Part shown: in pieces, positions 19,796 to 30,931 of the stretch
How the letters are laid out: every line of letters starts with the position of its first letter
Position numbering within the stretch: the stretch's first letter is position 1
DNA from: Rubellicoccus peritrichatus
Lineage (GTDB): Bacteria > Verrucomicrobiota > Verrucomicrobiia > Opitutales > Cerasicoccaceae
Length of the DNA: 64,000 nt
Assembly (NCBI RefSeq): GCF_033100135.1
Contig: NZ_CP136920.1
Coordinates: 4,025,001 to 4,089,000, forward strand
Reading direction: 5' to 3'
Notes under the pieces: generated by a model
Seen by the model: the letters and a program-made list of their open reading frames with translations, nothing else
Databases searched by the model: none
Told to the model about the DNA's origin: nothing
Made by a program: the position numbers and the translations under genes

Positions 19796-22700
19796 CTAGA
19801 GGCCATCGTTTGAGTAGGTTTCAAAAGCGAGTTTAATGTCGGAGACATTCTCCACGAATTGATCGAGGCCATAATTTCCATCAAGGTGCATATAGCCACC
19901 TGGAATGATCAACATCCAACGCGTGTTCCAGACCGACCTTCCAATAAGGCGGCTGTTCCGGTTCATTTCACTAACATTCACAGCCTCTTCCCCACTGTTG
20001 TGGTAAGCACGAAACGCACTGAAACGTTTCAATTCGGTGAAGCTTCCACTCAAAGAATGAAGTGACGGAATGTAGTTAGGATTCGTCAGATCATTGTCGT
20101 TCATCGCGTCAATCGCTGGGATGCGTTGTTCCAGAATATTCCAAGTTCGAATCTCCGGTTCATCTGCATCCGAGATGCGTAATACATCAGTTCCAACCGG
20201 CACAAGATAGGCACGAGGCGTCGTGGCCACTTCAGCATCATTATAGCCTTCAAACCAAACTCCCAATGAACGGATCTTTGTCGCAAAAACGGATGGATCG
20301 TAAGCATGATCTTCCCCTCCTAAAGAGCGCCCAAATAGATTTTTCCCGAAGTTAATTTCTGTCCCAAAGTCAATGACGATACCCGGTATGGCACCTGCAG
20401 ACTCTTCCTGTGGAGGACGGCAAAAACGTCTAAATTCCGGGACATCCCATAGATCTCCGACCCGCCTAGCTTGCAGTGCCTGCTCCCAGCGTTCGTTGCT
20501 GTAGTAGTTATCTTCTTTGATGCGGAAGAATTCCTTGCGCAATGAAATATAACCCGTTTCATGCTGCGGATTATTGATACCCAGCTGACCTTCCAATCGA
20601 GAGAAATTGGTATTTAGAGTTACCAGGATTTCCGCTAACCCGCCATTGCCTGTGCGCGGTTCATCACGAAGCCAAAGCCCGGGATTACGCGTTTTAACTA
20701 TCTCCTCAAGAATCGTAGTAGCAGCGTCCGGTGAGCCTTCGTCCAACGACGTTTCATAGTCGTATGCCTTTGCTGCAAGCCAAGTATAGTTTAGAGCATT
20801 ATTAAATGCGCTCTCGTACTTTTGTAACGCTTCGTTATAAGAGATCCTGTAGACCATATCCGAGTAACGATTGCGCTGGGCGTTAGACGCGAGAACCATG
20901 TTAAACGCCTCGCGTTCATCCAACAGACGGAAACCCTCAGCGATTGCGCTTTGATACTGCTGCCATAGCTCTTCTAAGGCCTGCGTTTCCTCGGCTATAG
21001 CAATTCGCTTACCTTCCTCTTCCCTGATGTGAATAGCAAGACTCTCGGCTGTTGGCAAAAGGTCCTGATACTGGTCGAAGTTTTCGGCAACAACATCGCG
21101 GACATGCCCCAAAAGATCAATCGAGGACTGCAGGATCTCACTTGAAGCCTTGATAAATGTCCACGCTGCATAGAAGCTCGATGAAACGGTATCTTCTGCC
21201 AGTAACAAAGCAATACGACCTGGCCCGGTGAAATCATTGGAGGCACCGGCAGCCCTTGGGAATCCATCGCCTAATTTTGACTTATTACGAGAAAAATCAA
21301 AATTAAACAGGAAGTATCCATCTAACCCAGCAAAAGTCTTCTGAAGTCCAGAAAATCCGAGATAGGCATCAGTAAGCACCTGATTCGTACCAATCCGACT
21401 GGACGCCAAGTTTAACTGCTCTTCAAACATGGATAGACGAATTTCTGTCTCTTCGATGAACTCGATGTAATCACGAATAGCGGCTTCTAGAGCAATCTCC
21501 TGATGCAACATCTGTTGGATGTTATTTTGAATCCTACCATAACTAGTGCGTTGTCCCCAATCCGCATCAGCCTGAAATGCATAGTCTCCCGTCGTTCTGA
21601 TGAGCGAGGCTGTCGATAGTGTTTCGTCAATGCCAAATTCTTCTCCAAGGTAGGCCGAGTCGAATATATCATCCACCTCCTGAGTGACATCCAAAGTCGA
21701 GATGTTGATATCAAATTCGTAATCACCTGGCAGATCCTCTACCTCGGCATACAGATTTTCAAAGGCACTGAGAGAGTTCGGAATTAGGTCATCGACTTCC
21801 ACACGATCCACATAGAGATATAGAAGATTATCTGGACCGATATACCCTTCGTCAAAAATCTGTCCTGGCCCTATCGTCCCCTGATAAGGCGTACCGAAGA
21901 TTTCAATCAGCTCGTTGCGGTATGCAATATCCTGACGCAGGGCCTCAACTTTCATTTCTTGCGTGTCATCAGCTATGCGTCTCAACTCATTCTCGCTTTG
22001 CGCCGCTTGTTGCCACGCAACGACCGCAATGTAGGCCGCTTCGACTGCTTTTTGATGCAATTGCTCAAAATGAGTTTGTCCTGAATCAAAAGATGCTGGG
22101 TCCAGATCAAAGGTCAAAGCGTCCTGATCAAAACCAAGCGGATTGAAACCATCATTCGCTTGGTCTACTACCTGCTGCACCTGCCAAGCTGCCGAAACTA
22201 TTTGTCCAAGTTCGGCACGATTGGTGCGGCGGTCAATCTGATCAAGATTCTCGACCTCATCATCAGCGGCCTCATCCGCATCTGAAGGAACCACGGCATT
22301 CGCCGTCAACCAGTCAAAGAGCGCAGCCTGGCCAACGCGTGCCCCCCATTCCGAAACGCCCCAAGCCCGGGTCGTTTCGACATCCGAGTAACCCTGCCAC
22401 TGACCATCAGGATCTTCCGTGTAGGCCAAACGATAAGTTTCCTGAATGATCTCCGCACCGACTTTTGCTTTGATAGCGGCGATGCGCGCAAATGAGCGTT
22501 CATCCAGGTAATCCGCTTCGATGACATTGTCGAGTAGTGAATAAAGCTCAGGAGTCGTCTGCCAATCGAAGGCTGTGTGTCGCAATAACTCATAGTGCAT
22601 TTTGTTAGCTGACAACAGATGCCCCCAAGCGTCTCCATGCCCTTGCGGATAGAGTTCAGCTGCGTCAAACTCGTTTATGAACCCATCTAAATTGGCGTCA

Positions 22701-25700
22701 TGAATATTGTATTCGATGTTGTAGGCTGCCTCGCCTTCGCCTTTGACGTAGTTCCAGAAGAGACGATTGTAGCTTGGGTAGGCTTTAATGAAATCAGTGC
22801 CTCTCAATAAAGCCAGTTCTTCATGCAGAAGGCTCGCTTCCTGGTTGTAAAAAGCATGAAGGTAAGCCTGCACGGATTCCGAATCAGGGTCCGTGCTAAT
22901 CGTTACGGCGGAGTCCATGAAATCGCTGTAAGCTTCACGTCCCAGCAACTCATACAGAAAAGCCAGGCGTGTTGCAGCCAAAAGCACAGCCAAATCAGTT
23001 CCATCCGTGGCGGCGCCATCGATCCCCAAAGTGAGGGACTTAGCGCGATCCAGAACGGTTTCATACAACTCGATCAGCCCGACATTCTCGATGACGTTTT
23101 TATCGGAGTTCAGCGCGACATTGCCATTATAAGGTCCGCCTGCTATCTGGATCTGACTCGAGTAGACGGCCGGGCTTTCATTGTTATAAAAATCCGAATA
23201 ACGAGCCTCATAGGGGTTTACACGATCGAGCACGCGCTTCACCCAACCCATCACCAATTGCGGTATGTATTTGTAGGAGCCGTCAGATTGGAACTGGGGT
23301 GAGTTCGACGCACCGGCCCATTGAAACGGCACTCGGTCGCGCGGCGAATCGTCTGCGGTGTAAGTGTCGGATGTATCATTGACATCGACCAGACGCCAGG
23401 AGTCATGAGCGACCGATTCAAGCACAGTGTCATTGCCCAAGCTGGCTCCTTGTTCATCATTGGCCGTATCCAGTTCTCCCTTTTCGCCATAGCGAACGTA
23501 GAAGAGTTTGTCCGCCAAGGTAATGTCCGGACGTCCTTTAAATTCTATCTGATGAAGTGCCAAGCCTTCGGCAAAAACTTGCCAGCCGAGGTCGTAATCA
23601 TCCGATGATTCATCTTCGGCCGGCAAACCTATATCATCCAATCCAGCGACATCGCGCACCCACCACTGATAGTAAACATCTTCGGTGTTGGCCCCAAAGT
23701 CGCCCGTATGTCGCAAGTTGATTTTTTCATCAAAGACATCCTGTGCCTCGACCACCTTGATCGCACCGCGGTAGCGCTCTTCAGCAATCTCAATGATGTG
23801 AATGGCGACGGCACCTGCAGCGTCCGGATGATTGTTTTCAAAGAGCGTCACGTATTGAGGCTCTGCACTCGAGCTCGTCAGCAATGACGGATTCGGAATG
23901 AGAGCACTGCCGGTGCCTAGACTACTAAGTGGCTGATATTCTCCAAAAATTTCTTTGAGATCGGCGACCGCATTAGCATCCGTTACATCGATACTTGTTG
24001 GTTCGTATTCCGGAGCATCCAGACGAACATACACTGTCGGAAGACCTAGAGAATCAAAATCATGATAACACCATTCCCCCCTGTCCAGCGCCTGCATTAG
24101 TGCAAGGTCTGTTTCTAGATTATAAACAAGATCATCCGTGCGAACTTCTAAAGGCGGATCATCAAGGTAGAGAGCTTCAGCCACCCGAAGATGTATGGTC
24201 AAAAAGCCCTCATCTGAAGTGGCCACTTTCCACTCACTATTACCTAAATCAGCATCAGTGTTGGCCATATAAGTATATTCAGTTGTAAGAAACTCTAGTG
24301 TCCCAGGTTCAGTTGCGGATACCAGCATGGGATTAGCATTTTTGCGCACATATAGATGGTCCTTACTAAGGCCATCAACATTCCCAATGGCATATTCATT
24401 TGGTTGTAGGTCGTTGATGTCGCCCTCGCTGAGAGATTGAACATAGAGCCCGTTCTCCGTTTCTTCATCTAACCCATCAAAACTAACGAGTGTCACGTCT
24501 CCTGAAAAATTCGGGCCACGCTGAAAATTCACGTAATAGACATCACCCGCTCCTTGGCTAGACTGATGCCAGTTGTAGCCATCATCGGAAGTTAGCTCAG
24601 CTTCAAGACTATCTTCGAATACCTCGTCTTCGACCGTATACTGCGCCCTAAGGATGAAATTTACGTCTTCAGGATCGATTGAGGTTCTTCTCAAATAGTA
24701 TCCCGACGATGGATCACTGGCTGGGTGCCATTCATAACTAGAAGAAATCAATTCGGTAACAGTACCATGATGACCAGTGTGAGTGATCGTCCCACTAGCG
24801 CTTAGGTCATCGGGATCCCCTTGGTCCGCACCAATCGAATAGAACATATCTTCTCCAACTGAAGACCTTAGCCATTGATTGGTGCCATCATTAGCGACAT
24901 TCCCATTGATTTTGAGATCTTGGCCAAAAAGGTCAGGATCCGGAGTAAAAACCTCTGATATCAGACTGTATTGACTATCGTAGTGAGGCGGTTGTGAAAG
25001 GAAATAGTTTTCCTCTTCTGCGTTCAGCACGGTGAAGTCGATGTCTTCCATGCCTGAGTAGAAATCGTGGCCCATGTCAGCCGCATTCATAGAAGATGGA
25101 TTCTGCGATTTCTCGTAGATCGAATCAATCGCAGTAAATATTGCTTCTGAGCCGCCGAGTCCGATATCCTCCTTCAGCCAATCATTCACAATCGTGTTGT
25201 ATTCCGCCTCGGTCATCACATTGGGTTCGAGGATGTAAAGAGACACCGGAGTAGCGGTAAGGTCCGGATCACCACTTTCCAAGTCGTTGAGACGACCACG
25301 GAAAACCAAGGTGCCCGTCAATGATTCGAAATAAAAACGTTTCTGCAGCGAGCCCGTCAGTCCCTTAAAGTAATAGCGGGAGCCATCCACCATGATGTTA
25401 GCAGTATTCGCTGGAGTCAGACTATCGGGCAAGTCCGCCAATGGTAGATCCGCTTCGTAGCGGTCCAAAGGACGAATAAATCGCGCTGAATAGTGATCCA
25501 AGCTAGCTTGGTCATACAACATAGCTGGATTGGCGTTGTCATAAACAACTTGGCCCGCAGCCCACGCGACGACCCCTGGCAATCCCTCGGCTCCAGCATT
25601 CTCATCGACATACTCTCCACCAGTATAAGTGACCGTCTCACCTCGTTTCACTATGGGATAATTAGAACGCCAGTAGGTATGGTAATCGATTGGCGTCGAC

Positions 25701-28700
25701 TGCGTCGCCGTGATGTCCAAGAACTCAAAGTTTCCATTAATAGCATCCGGCAGAAAGGCCAGTGGCGTGCCACTATCGATATCATTATCACCATCGGGAG
25801 TCCCTATTTCATACCAAAAGTCATCGCGCATGGGATACCAGTAGCGATAGAAGAAGAAACCATCTCCCGATACACACCAGGTGTTGCCATTGATGTCGTT
25901 CCAAATCGTGCGCTGAGAAATCCCGTCTACATTTTGCTTATTACCACCCGAGTGCTCCGCCAAAACAACGTTGCCGATAACGAGATTGAGCGGATAAGGC
26001 GAAATCAGAATATCGCCAGCAAAGTAGCGATAGTTAAATTTGTAAGACGGATCACTTGGTTGTTCAACCGGTTGCCCCAATACGTCAACGGGATCATGTG
26101 TTTCATCGTCCAATGCGGGAAACTCCGCTTCACCAGTCCGAGTCGCCTCGACCTTATAGGCGGCCATCTCCCACTCTTCTGTTTCAAGATTTTCATACTG
26201 CACCAAAACCCATGAGTCTGAGGTGTATGTGGCATCAATTATTGTCTGAGCTTGATCGGTGTAGCGGTTCGAGTTGTTCAGGTCCTTCTGCAAAGCGAAA
26301 GCAGCTTCCTGTCCAAAATTAAAGCTAGTATCACCCGTCAGTTGATCTTTAATTGAGTCAGCTGCGAGCGCATGTTCCTCGTTTGGATTGTAGCCCGTAG
26401 CGCTTGGATTTGGTTGATTATACACACTAAAATTAGCGTAGTACGCCGGATCAAAAATCAGTTGATCGTCGCCATTCACGTCAACACCCTCGGTTCCTAA
26501 ACGGCTGGCTATATAAATTCGTTTATCTTTATGATCCCCCCAGGATGGAAAATCAACGGTTTCATAGCTTAGTGCAATAAAGGGCCATCCGACATTAGGA
26601 TGAACGACGTCTGAATCAGCGGATGTAATCGTGAATGGATTCTCGTAATAAACAACAGTCAGTCCCTCGTTCGCCGAGGTGTCATAAATCTCACTCCAAT
26701 TGACTGGGTAAATCGGCCCCCAGGCACCCACGTTAGCATCGCGATTATACAAATTGGGATTGTAGTTGCTAACAGGGTTGATAATGTATCCGGTTCGGTA
26801 GCCTGCTATATCCATTTTTGAATACAGACGCGTAGCAACCTCTGGAAAATAGTCTGCAGTTTGCGCAACCAAAATATTTTCTGGTTCGGAGAACTCTTCA
26901 AACACCCTCTGATCGGTATCCGGGTCCGTCGTGAGGAATAGTACGTCTACAGATTGAGTGGATTGAACGCCACCCGCTAATTCAACAGCATCCAAGCCGT
27001 TAGAAGTTGCACTATTACAATCGATGTAGAGGTAATCGAACCCACTCGATGGGCGCACATTCCGCATGATGTCACGAATCTCAGCCGCACTTGGTACGCT
27101 ATCCCAGAATACGACATCATCCATATATCCATTCCACCATTTGCCATTATCATAAGAGGAGTATCCCAAATGGTTCGCGCTCGTGCCTGTGGTGAAAACG
27201 ACATCTAAAGACCCTTGACGTGAGCCAACCAAACGACCGTCAATATATAGATATTGTCCGTTGGAATCGAATACGAGCGTGTAATGATGCCAGCCGGTAT
27301 CGATATTGACACAAGTAAAGACAAATTGATCATCCATCTCAAGGACATCACTAAGAACTGTCAAAACCGGGACATTCGGATGCTCGCTGTGATCCGGGCC
27401 AAAAACGCTTAGACGGACGAATTCGCCAACATCGTTCTCATATTCCCAAGCAGTTCTTTCACCACTGCCGGATATATTTCCAAGTTGCGCCCAGAAGCTT
27501 AAAGCAAATTCATTATCAACACCAAAATTGCCCCAGCTACTACTTCCAAATGTTGAAGGAAATAGGAACATCTCCTCGCTCAGCCAAAGCGCACGCCGTT
27601 CGTCAGAAGACGAGATGTCATCTTCTGATAGGGAACGCTCGTCCACCGTGGTTAGCAAGTCCGATTCTATAATACGAACTGCGTAGGCTTCCGTCGAACC
27701 ATCACCAGTTGCAACACTAGTTCCATCTTGCTGATAACTGAATAGAAGTATGGTCCTTCCGGAAGCGGTTGAAGAGAAGCCGTTCGAGTCGCTATCGGCA
27801 GAGGCCGATGCTGTGGAGTAAGTCTGAGTTTCAAAGTGCCAGGCATCCGCTTCATTAGGATCAAGGTTGACAGGAGGGGTTTGGGCATCGTTGCCAAGAT
27901 AACGGTAAATATAGTGGGCAGTTGGAGAACCGGGGAAAGCGTCACTAACACTACTAAAGGTAACATCATAATAATAACTGCTCTGTCCATTGAGCAACCG
28001 ATTCCCACTATCATCTTCAATCTCCCACTCCGCCAACTCAGTCTCACCTGGCAATCCACTCATCACCTCGATGATGAAGGATTCATCATCAAGATCGTCT
28101 GGCCAGTCGATACGGAAAATTCCTGGAACCAAGGGGTGCAAGCGCTGCCCAGCCAAATCCCACTGTATGCGATCAGGCCCACTGTTGAATGGATCAAAGA
28201 GTGAGTCTTCCGGTTCTCCGAGGTCAGCAACCAGTGTTTCAAGATCGGCGTCATCCGGTAAGTTGGGAAACAGTTGGAGGTCTGCGGCGGATTTACTTGA
28301 TACATCAAGAAATTCTCCAAGTGGGACATAGGCGCGGAAGTGTGTTTTATCGAACTGGAACGTGACCGAGCCGCGATCAGATATATTTACAAAAGTGTGT
28401 TCCCTTGTGATATATGTCTCTCCGTCATAAGTCAACTGCCCATCACTCAAGGTGCTGGGCGACAAGCTCGAAAAAGCATTTAATGCAAGTGGCACATCTG
28501 AAAAAGTATAGCGACGATCAGTACTGCGGTAGCGTACTCCAACTCGGACAGTCTCCCCTTCTGGTATCCATATGTCGGTATCGCTCACACCAACTTCGTC
28601 AACAGAATCGCTGATCACAAAAGGGAGCTCATCAAAAAAGTCTGGCCCAAGACCGGTGATACCGTGTGCAGAATCAAGTGTTAGCTTGTATTGAGAATCC

Positions 28701-30904
28701 CAGGTAAAGGCGACCCGAATCCAGTCCGTGATATCAAAGTCTCCAGAGTCGACGGTTGTCCCCAAGGGGGTCAATGCGGAAACTTGGTGATCAGGGAACA
28801 AAACAGCAATTTTCTCACTATCCGTAAAATCACTGGCAAACGCGCTGCCGAAATCAAGGTACTCAAACTGCGGAGCATTTGCATCCGTAGATGAATCAAA
28901 AGTCGCGTTATCGCCTGAGACAGTCACTGAATCAAAGTCGTCGAAGCTCAGCTCCAGTTGCAAATTATTTGTCGTGAGACCATATTCGTCGGTGCCTTGC
29001 GCAGTCTGAATTTCTGTAGTCGTTAGAATCTTATTCCAGATCCTAACATTATCAATATTGCCATAAAACCCATCACTGCCGTTACCTCCAGAACCAAGAG
29101 CTCCCACACAGAGCCGACTCGAGTTAGACAAGCTATAAATTACTGTGTCTTCTTGCACGATATCGCCATCACGATAGATCGTAACATTGTTGCTTGTTGA
29201 ATCATAGGTTACCGTCCAATGATGCCAGTCAAAATCCGAGTGGCCAGCATCAACACTGGTTACTCTGGATCCTGAGTTCGTTACGGTGAATTCCGCTTCA
29301 CCGCTTGAGTTCTCTTCAAAACCAATCATGAAACCGCCAGAAGAATCAGGAGAATTAGAATATCCGAAAAGATACTGTTTTTCAGATTCGTAACCCGGAA
29401 GACGGCGACACCAAAGTTCGATGGTAAAACTGGTATTGTTAATCGATGTCCCGCCAGAAGAAGTATATACATATCCTACATTATTAAATGTTGCGTAGTG
29501 ATTAGAGCCGTCACCTACGTTCTCCAATCGCAAAGTATCGACCGACAGACGAAAGCCTTCGCTTTCGTTCGTTTCGTTGGCATTAATTGCGACAGAAACT
29601 TCTGTGTCCTTGGTAACCCATTTTCGGCCGATCGTATCATTCGCCGTTTGATCGACACCGTCCACCTGCGGCGAGCCAGTTGAATTTGGGATATTCGCTC
29701 CGCTCACCTCGTAATCGATAATGAATGCGTATTCCAACTCCCAGGACCATACCAGCGTAATATCCGAATCGATGGATTCAATCGTGACAAAACGATCGGT
29801 TCCCTGGTTATTGGTTCCATCAATAGAGTATCCGGTGCATCGAAGCCGGTAGTAAGCCTGATCAATAAACTCTGTAGTATTGTCATCGCTTGATCCCAAT
29901 TCATTGCGAAAGCGATCCAGATAGATGTATTCTGGAGCGGTGAGGTTTACAGAGGTCCCAGCCTCATAGTAGTTATCACCTGCTTGTGGGCTTACATCCT
30001 CACCGCCGTAATCGGAATTAACCGTAACAAAATAGCTTACCAAACGAGCTGGTTCGCTTCGTGTTTCATTTGCGTAGCTAGAGTATCGGTAATAGTTATT
30101 CGTAATGTCCGCATCCGCAGTGCTCGATGGATCAGGTATCGTATCTTCATAATAATTTGGAACTGAATCACTATCGTCGCAGTCGTAAAATGATACCAAT
30201 TGAGACATCTCATAATCAAAGAAACGCATACCAAATTGGCCAACGAGCTCGAACTGATCCAGAATAGTATCATTTGAAGCAGACCAAACCGCGATATCAT
30301 CAATATAGTAAGAATAATTCGTCGAGCGCTTAACATAATAATTGAAAGCACTACCCGTTGAGACGGCATTACCGATATAGAATATTTTATTCGTAGCTCC
30401 AATCGCACCAACGCCAATATTTCTGGTGGCCACTGGTGATCTATTACCATCTATGTAGAGTCTTATCTTAAGCCCCTCAATGCCGTCGTAGTCGAAGGTA
30501 AACAGATAGTAATGCCACTCCTCATCATCAGGGAAATGGTCACCAAATTGAAATAGAGTCTGGTAGGTTCCCGTATGGCCAGGCGTACTCGCCATAACAT
30601 TACCCGTTCGATCGGAATCATTACTTTCGGTATCTTCGAAGAAATCTCGCTTCAACCAAAACGCGAGACTACGATCCGACCGAAAGTTCATATTAATGCC
30701 TACCATGCCACCAGCCTGGGCATGCGCACTGGTGCCGTCACTCGTCGAATGTTCTGTCCGTTGAATGTAGACAGAGCTCTGTGCGGAGACATAATTAGAT
30801 GCAGATAGAACACTCACGATAAGGGTGCACCTCAATAAACTCCTGCTCAATCGATTGAATGATGCCGTGATTGTCTTGAAAAGAGAGTGGTATGGTCTAG
30901 CCAT
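19796..30904 (-). CDS. 3702-residue exported giant: LamG domains followed by long alpha-helical region
   Basis: The protein starts with a signal peptide (about 1-42, ending YVSAQ). LamG/concanavalin-like domains lie at about 45-240, 455-640 and 1105-1290 (WHHWTVTYD, WHHYTLVFD, YIDGRLVGS motifs). Residues about 1300-2600 are beta-rich and unassigned. From about 2620 to 3490 the composition changes to long amphipathic helices rich in Glu, Gln, Ala and Leu, broken by a more hydrophobic stretch near 3190-3260. A small beta-rich C-terminal domain ends with a WMLIIPGG motif. No enzyme motif is recognised. The architecture recalls TcA-type toxin subunits (binding domains, long helices, C-terminal beta-domain), but this is resemblance only. 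The gene is second in the five-gene array, 27 nt after the LVIVD gene and 20 nt before the PPIase. Length and export signal suggest a surface or released structure. Confidence 0.8.
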   Translation of the reverse strand: MARPYHSLFKTITASFNRLSRSLLRCTLIVSVLSASNYVSAQSSVYIQRTEHSTSDGTSAHAQAGGMVGINMNFRSDRSLAFWLKRDFFEDTESNDSDRTGNVMASTPGHTGTYQTLFQFGDHFPDDEEWHYYLFTFDYDGIEGLKIRLYIDGNRSPVATRNIGVGAIGATNKIFYIGNAVSTGSAFNYYVKRSTNYSYYIDDIAVWSASNDTILDQFELVGQFGMRFFDYEMSQLVSFYDCDDSDSVPNYYEDTIPDPSSTADADITNNYYRYSSYANETRSEPARLVSYFVTVNSDYGGEDVSPQAGDNYYEAGTSVNLTAPEYIYLDRFRNELGSSDDNTTEFIDQAYYRLRCTGYSIDGTNNQGTDRFVTIESIDSDITLVWSWELEYAFIIDYEVSGANIPNSTGSPQVDGVDQTANDTIGRKWVTKDTEVSVAINANETNESEGFRLSVDTLRLENVGDGSNHYATFNNVGYVYTSSGGTSINNTSFTIELWCRRLPGYESEKQYLFGYSNSPDSSGGFMIGFEENSSGEAEFTVTNSGSRVTSVDAGHSDFDWHHWTVTYDSTSNNVTIYRDGDIVQEDTVIYSLSNSSRLCVGALGSGGNGSDGFYGNIDNVRIWNKILTTTEIQTAQGTDEYGLTTNNLQLELSFDDFDSVTVSGDNATFDSSTDANAPQFEYLDFGSAFASDFTDSEKIAVLFPDHQVSALTPLGTTVDSGDFDITDWIRVAFTWDSQYKLTLDSAHGITGLGPDFFDELPFVISDSVDEVGVSDTDIWIPEGETVRVGVRYRSTDRRYTFSDVPLALNAFSSLSPSTLSDGQLTYDGETYITREHTFVNISDRGSVTFQFDKTHFRAYVPLGEFLDVSSKSAADLQLFPNLPDDADLETLVADLGEPEDSLFDPFNSGPDRIQWDLAGQRLHPLVPGIFRIDWPDDLDDESFIIEVMSGLPGETELAEWEIEDDSGNRLLNGQSSYYYDVTFSSVSDAFPGSPTAHYIYRYLGNDAQTPPVNLDPNEADAWHFETQTYSTASASADSDSNGFSSTASGRTILLFSYQQDGTSVATGDGSTEAYAVRIIESDLLTTVDERSLSEDDISSSDERRALWLSEEMFLFPSTFGSSSWGNFGVDNEFALSFWAQLGNISGSGERTAWEYENDVGEFVRLSVFGPDHSEHPNVPVLTVLSDVLEMDDQFVFTCVNIDTGWHHYTLVFDSNGQYLYIDGRLVGSRQGSLDVVFTTGTSANHLGYSSYDNGKWWNGYMDDVVFWDSVPSAAEIRDIMRNVRPSSGFDYLYIDCNSATSNGLDAVELAGGVQSTQSVDVLFLTTDPDTDQRVFEEFSEPENILVAQTADYFPEVATRLYSKMDIAGYRTGYIINPVSNYNPNLYNRDANVGAWGPIYPVNWSEIYDTSANEGLTVVYYENPFTITSADSDVVHPNVGWPFIALSYETVDFPSWGDHKDKRIYIASRLGTEGVDVNGDDQLIFDPAYYANFSVYNQPNPSATGYNPNEEHALAADSIKDQLTGDTSFNFGQEAAFALQKDLNNSNRYTDQAQTIIDATYTSDSWVLVQYENLETEEWEMAAYKVEATRTGEAEFPALDDETHDPVDVLGQPVEQPSDPSYKFNYRYFAGDILISPYPLNLVIGNVVLAEHSGGNKQNVDGISQRTIWNDINGNTWCVSGDGFFFYRYWYPMRDDFWYEIGTPDGDNDIDSGTPLAFLPDAINGNFEFLDITATQSTPIDYHTYWRSNYPIVKRGETVTYTGGEYVDENAGAEGLPGVVAWAAGQVVYDNANPAMLYDQASLDHYSARFIRPLDRYEADLPLADLPDSLTPANTANIMVDGSRYYFKGLTGSLQKRFYFESLTGTLVFRGRLNDLESGDPDLTATPVSLYILEPNVMTEAEYNTIVNDWLKEDIGLGGSEAIFTAIDSIYEKSQNPSSMNAADMGHDFYSGMEDIDFTVLNAEEENYFLSQPPHYDSQYSLISEVFTPDPDLFGQDLKINGNVANDGTNQWLRSSVGEDMFYSIGADQGDPDDLSASGTITHTGHHGTVTELISSSYEWHPASDPSSGYYLRRTSIDPEDVNFILRAQYTVEDEVFEDSLEAELTSDDGYNWHQSSQGAGDVYYVNFQRGPNFSGDVTLVSFDGLDEETENGLYVQSLSEGDINDLQPNEYAIGNVDGLSKDHLYVRKNANPMLVSATEPGTLEFLTTEYTYMANTDADLGNSEWKVATSDEGFLTIHLRVAEALYLDDPPLEVRTDDLVYNLETDLALMQALDRGEWCYHDFDSLGLPTVYVRLDAPEYEPTSIDVTDANAVADLKEIFGEYQPLSSLGTGSALIPNPSLLTSSSAEPQYVTLFENNHPDAAGAVAIHIIEIAEERYRGAIKVVEAQDVFDEKINLRHTGDFGANTEDVYYQWWVRDVAGLDDIGLPAEDESSDDYDLGWQVFAEGLALHQIEFKGRPDITLADKLFYVRYGEKGELDTANDEQGASLGNDTVLESVAHDSWRLVDVNDTSDTYTADDSPRDRVPFQWAGASNSPQFQSDGSYKYIPQLVMGWVKRVLDRVNPYEARYSDFYNNESPAVYSSQIQIAGGPYNGNVALNSDKNVIENVGLIELYETVLDRAKSLTLGIDGAATDGTDLAVLLAATRLAFLYELLGREAYSDFMDSAVTISTDPDSESVQAYLHAFYNQEASLLHEELALLRGTDFIKAYPSYNRLFWNYVKGEGEAAYNIEYNIHDANLDGFINEFDAAELYPQGHGDAWGHLLSANKMHYELLRHTAFDWQTTPELYSLLDNVIEADYLDERSFARIAAIKAKVGAEIIQETYRLAYTEDPDGQWQGYSDVETTRAWGVSEWGARVGQAALFDWLTANAVVPSDADEAADDEVENLDQIDRRTNRAELGQIVSAAWQVQQVVDQANDGFNPLGFDQDALTFDLDPASFDSGQTHFEQLHQKAVEAAYIAVVAWQQAAQSENELRRIADDTQEMKVEALRQDIAYRNELIEIFGTPYQGTIGPGQIFDEGYIGPDNLLYLYVDRVEVDDLIPNSLSAFENLYAEVEDLPGDYEFDINISTLDVTQEVDDIFDSAYLGEEFGIDETLSTASLIRTTGDYAFQADADWGQRTSYGRIQNNIQQMLHQEIALEAAIRDYIEFIEETEIRLSMFEEQLNLASSRIGTNQVLTDAYLGFSGLQKTFAGLDGYFLFNFDFSRNKSKLGDGFPRAAGASNDFTGPGRIALLLAEDTVSSSFYAAWTFIKASSEILQSSIDLLGHVRDVVAENFDQYQDLLPTAESLAIHIREEEGKRIAIAEETQALEELWQQYQSAIAEGFRLLDEREAFNMVLASNAQRNRYSDMVYRISYNEALQKYESAFNNALNYTWLAAKAYDYETSLDEGSPDAATTILEEIVKTRNPGLWLRDEPRTGNGGLAEILVTLNTNFSRLEGQLGINNPQHETGYISLRKEFFRIKEDNYYSNERWEQALQARRVGDLWDVPEFRRFCRPPQEESAGAIPGIVIDFGTEINFGKNLFGRSLGGEDHAYDPSVFATKIRSLGVWFEGYNDAEVATTPRAYLVPVGTDVLRISDADEPEIRTWNILEQRIPAIDAMNDNDLTNPNYIPSLHSLSGSFTELKRFSAFRAYHNSGEEAVNVSEMNRNSRLIGRSVWNTRWMLIIPGGYMHLDGNYGLDQFVENVSDIKLAFETYSNDGL

Positions 30905-30931
30905 GATGCAAGAAATTGAGTAGTGGCTCCG

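Noticed and set aside
22823-23302. Plus-strand open frame of 159 codons inside the giant gene
   Set aside because: It is antisense to the 3702-residue frame, which is unbroken and has a signal peptide and clear LamG domains.
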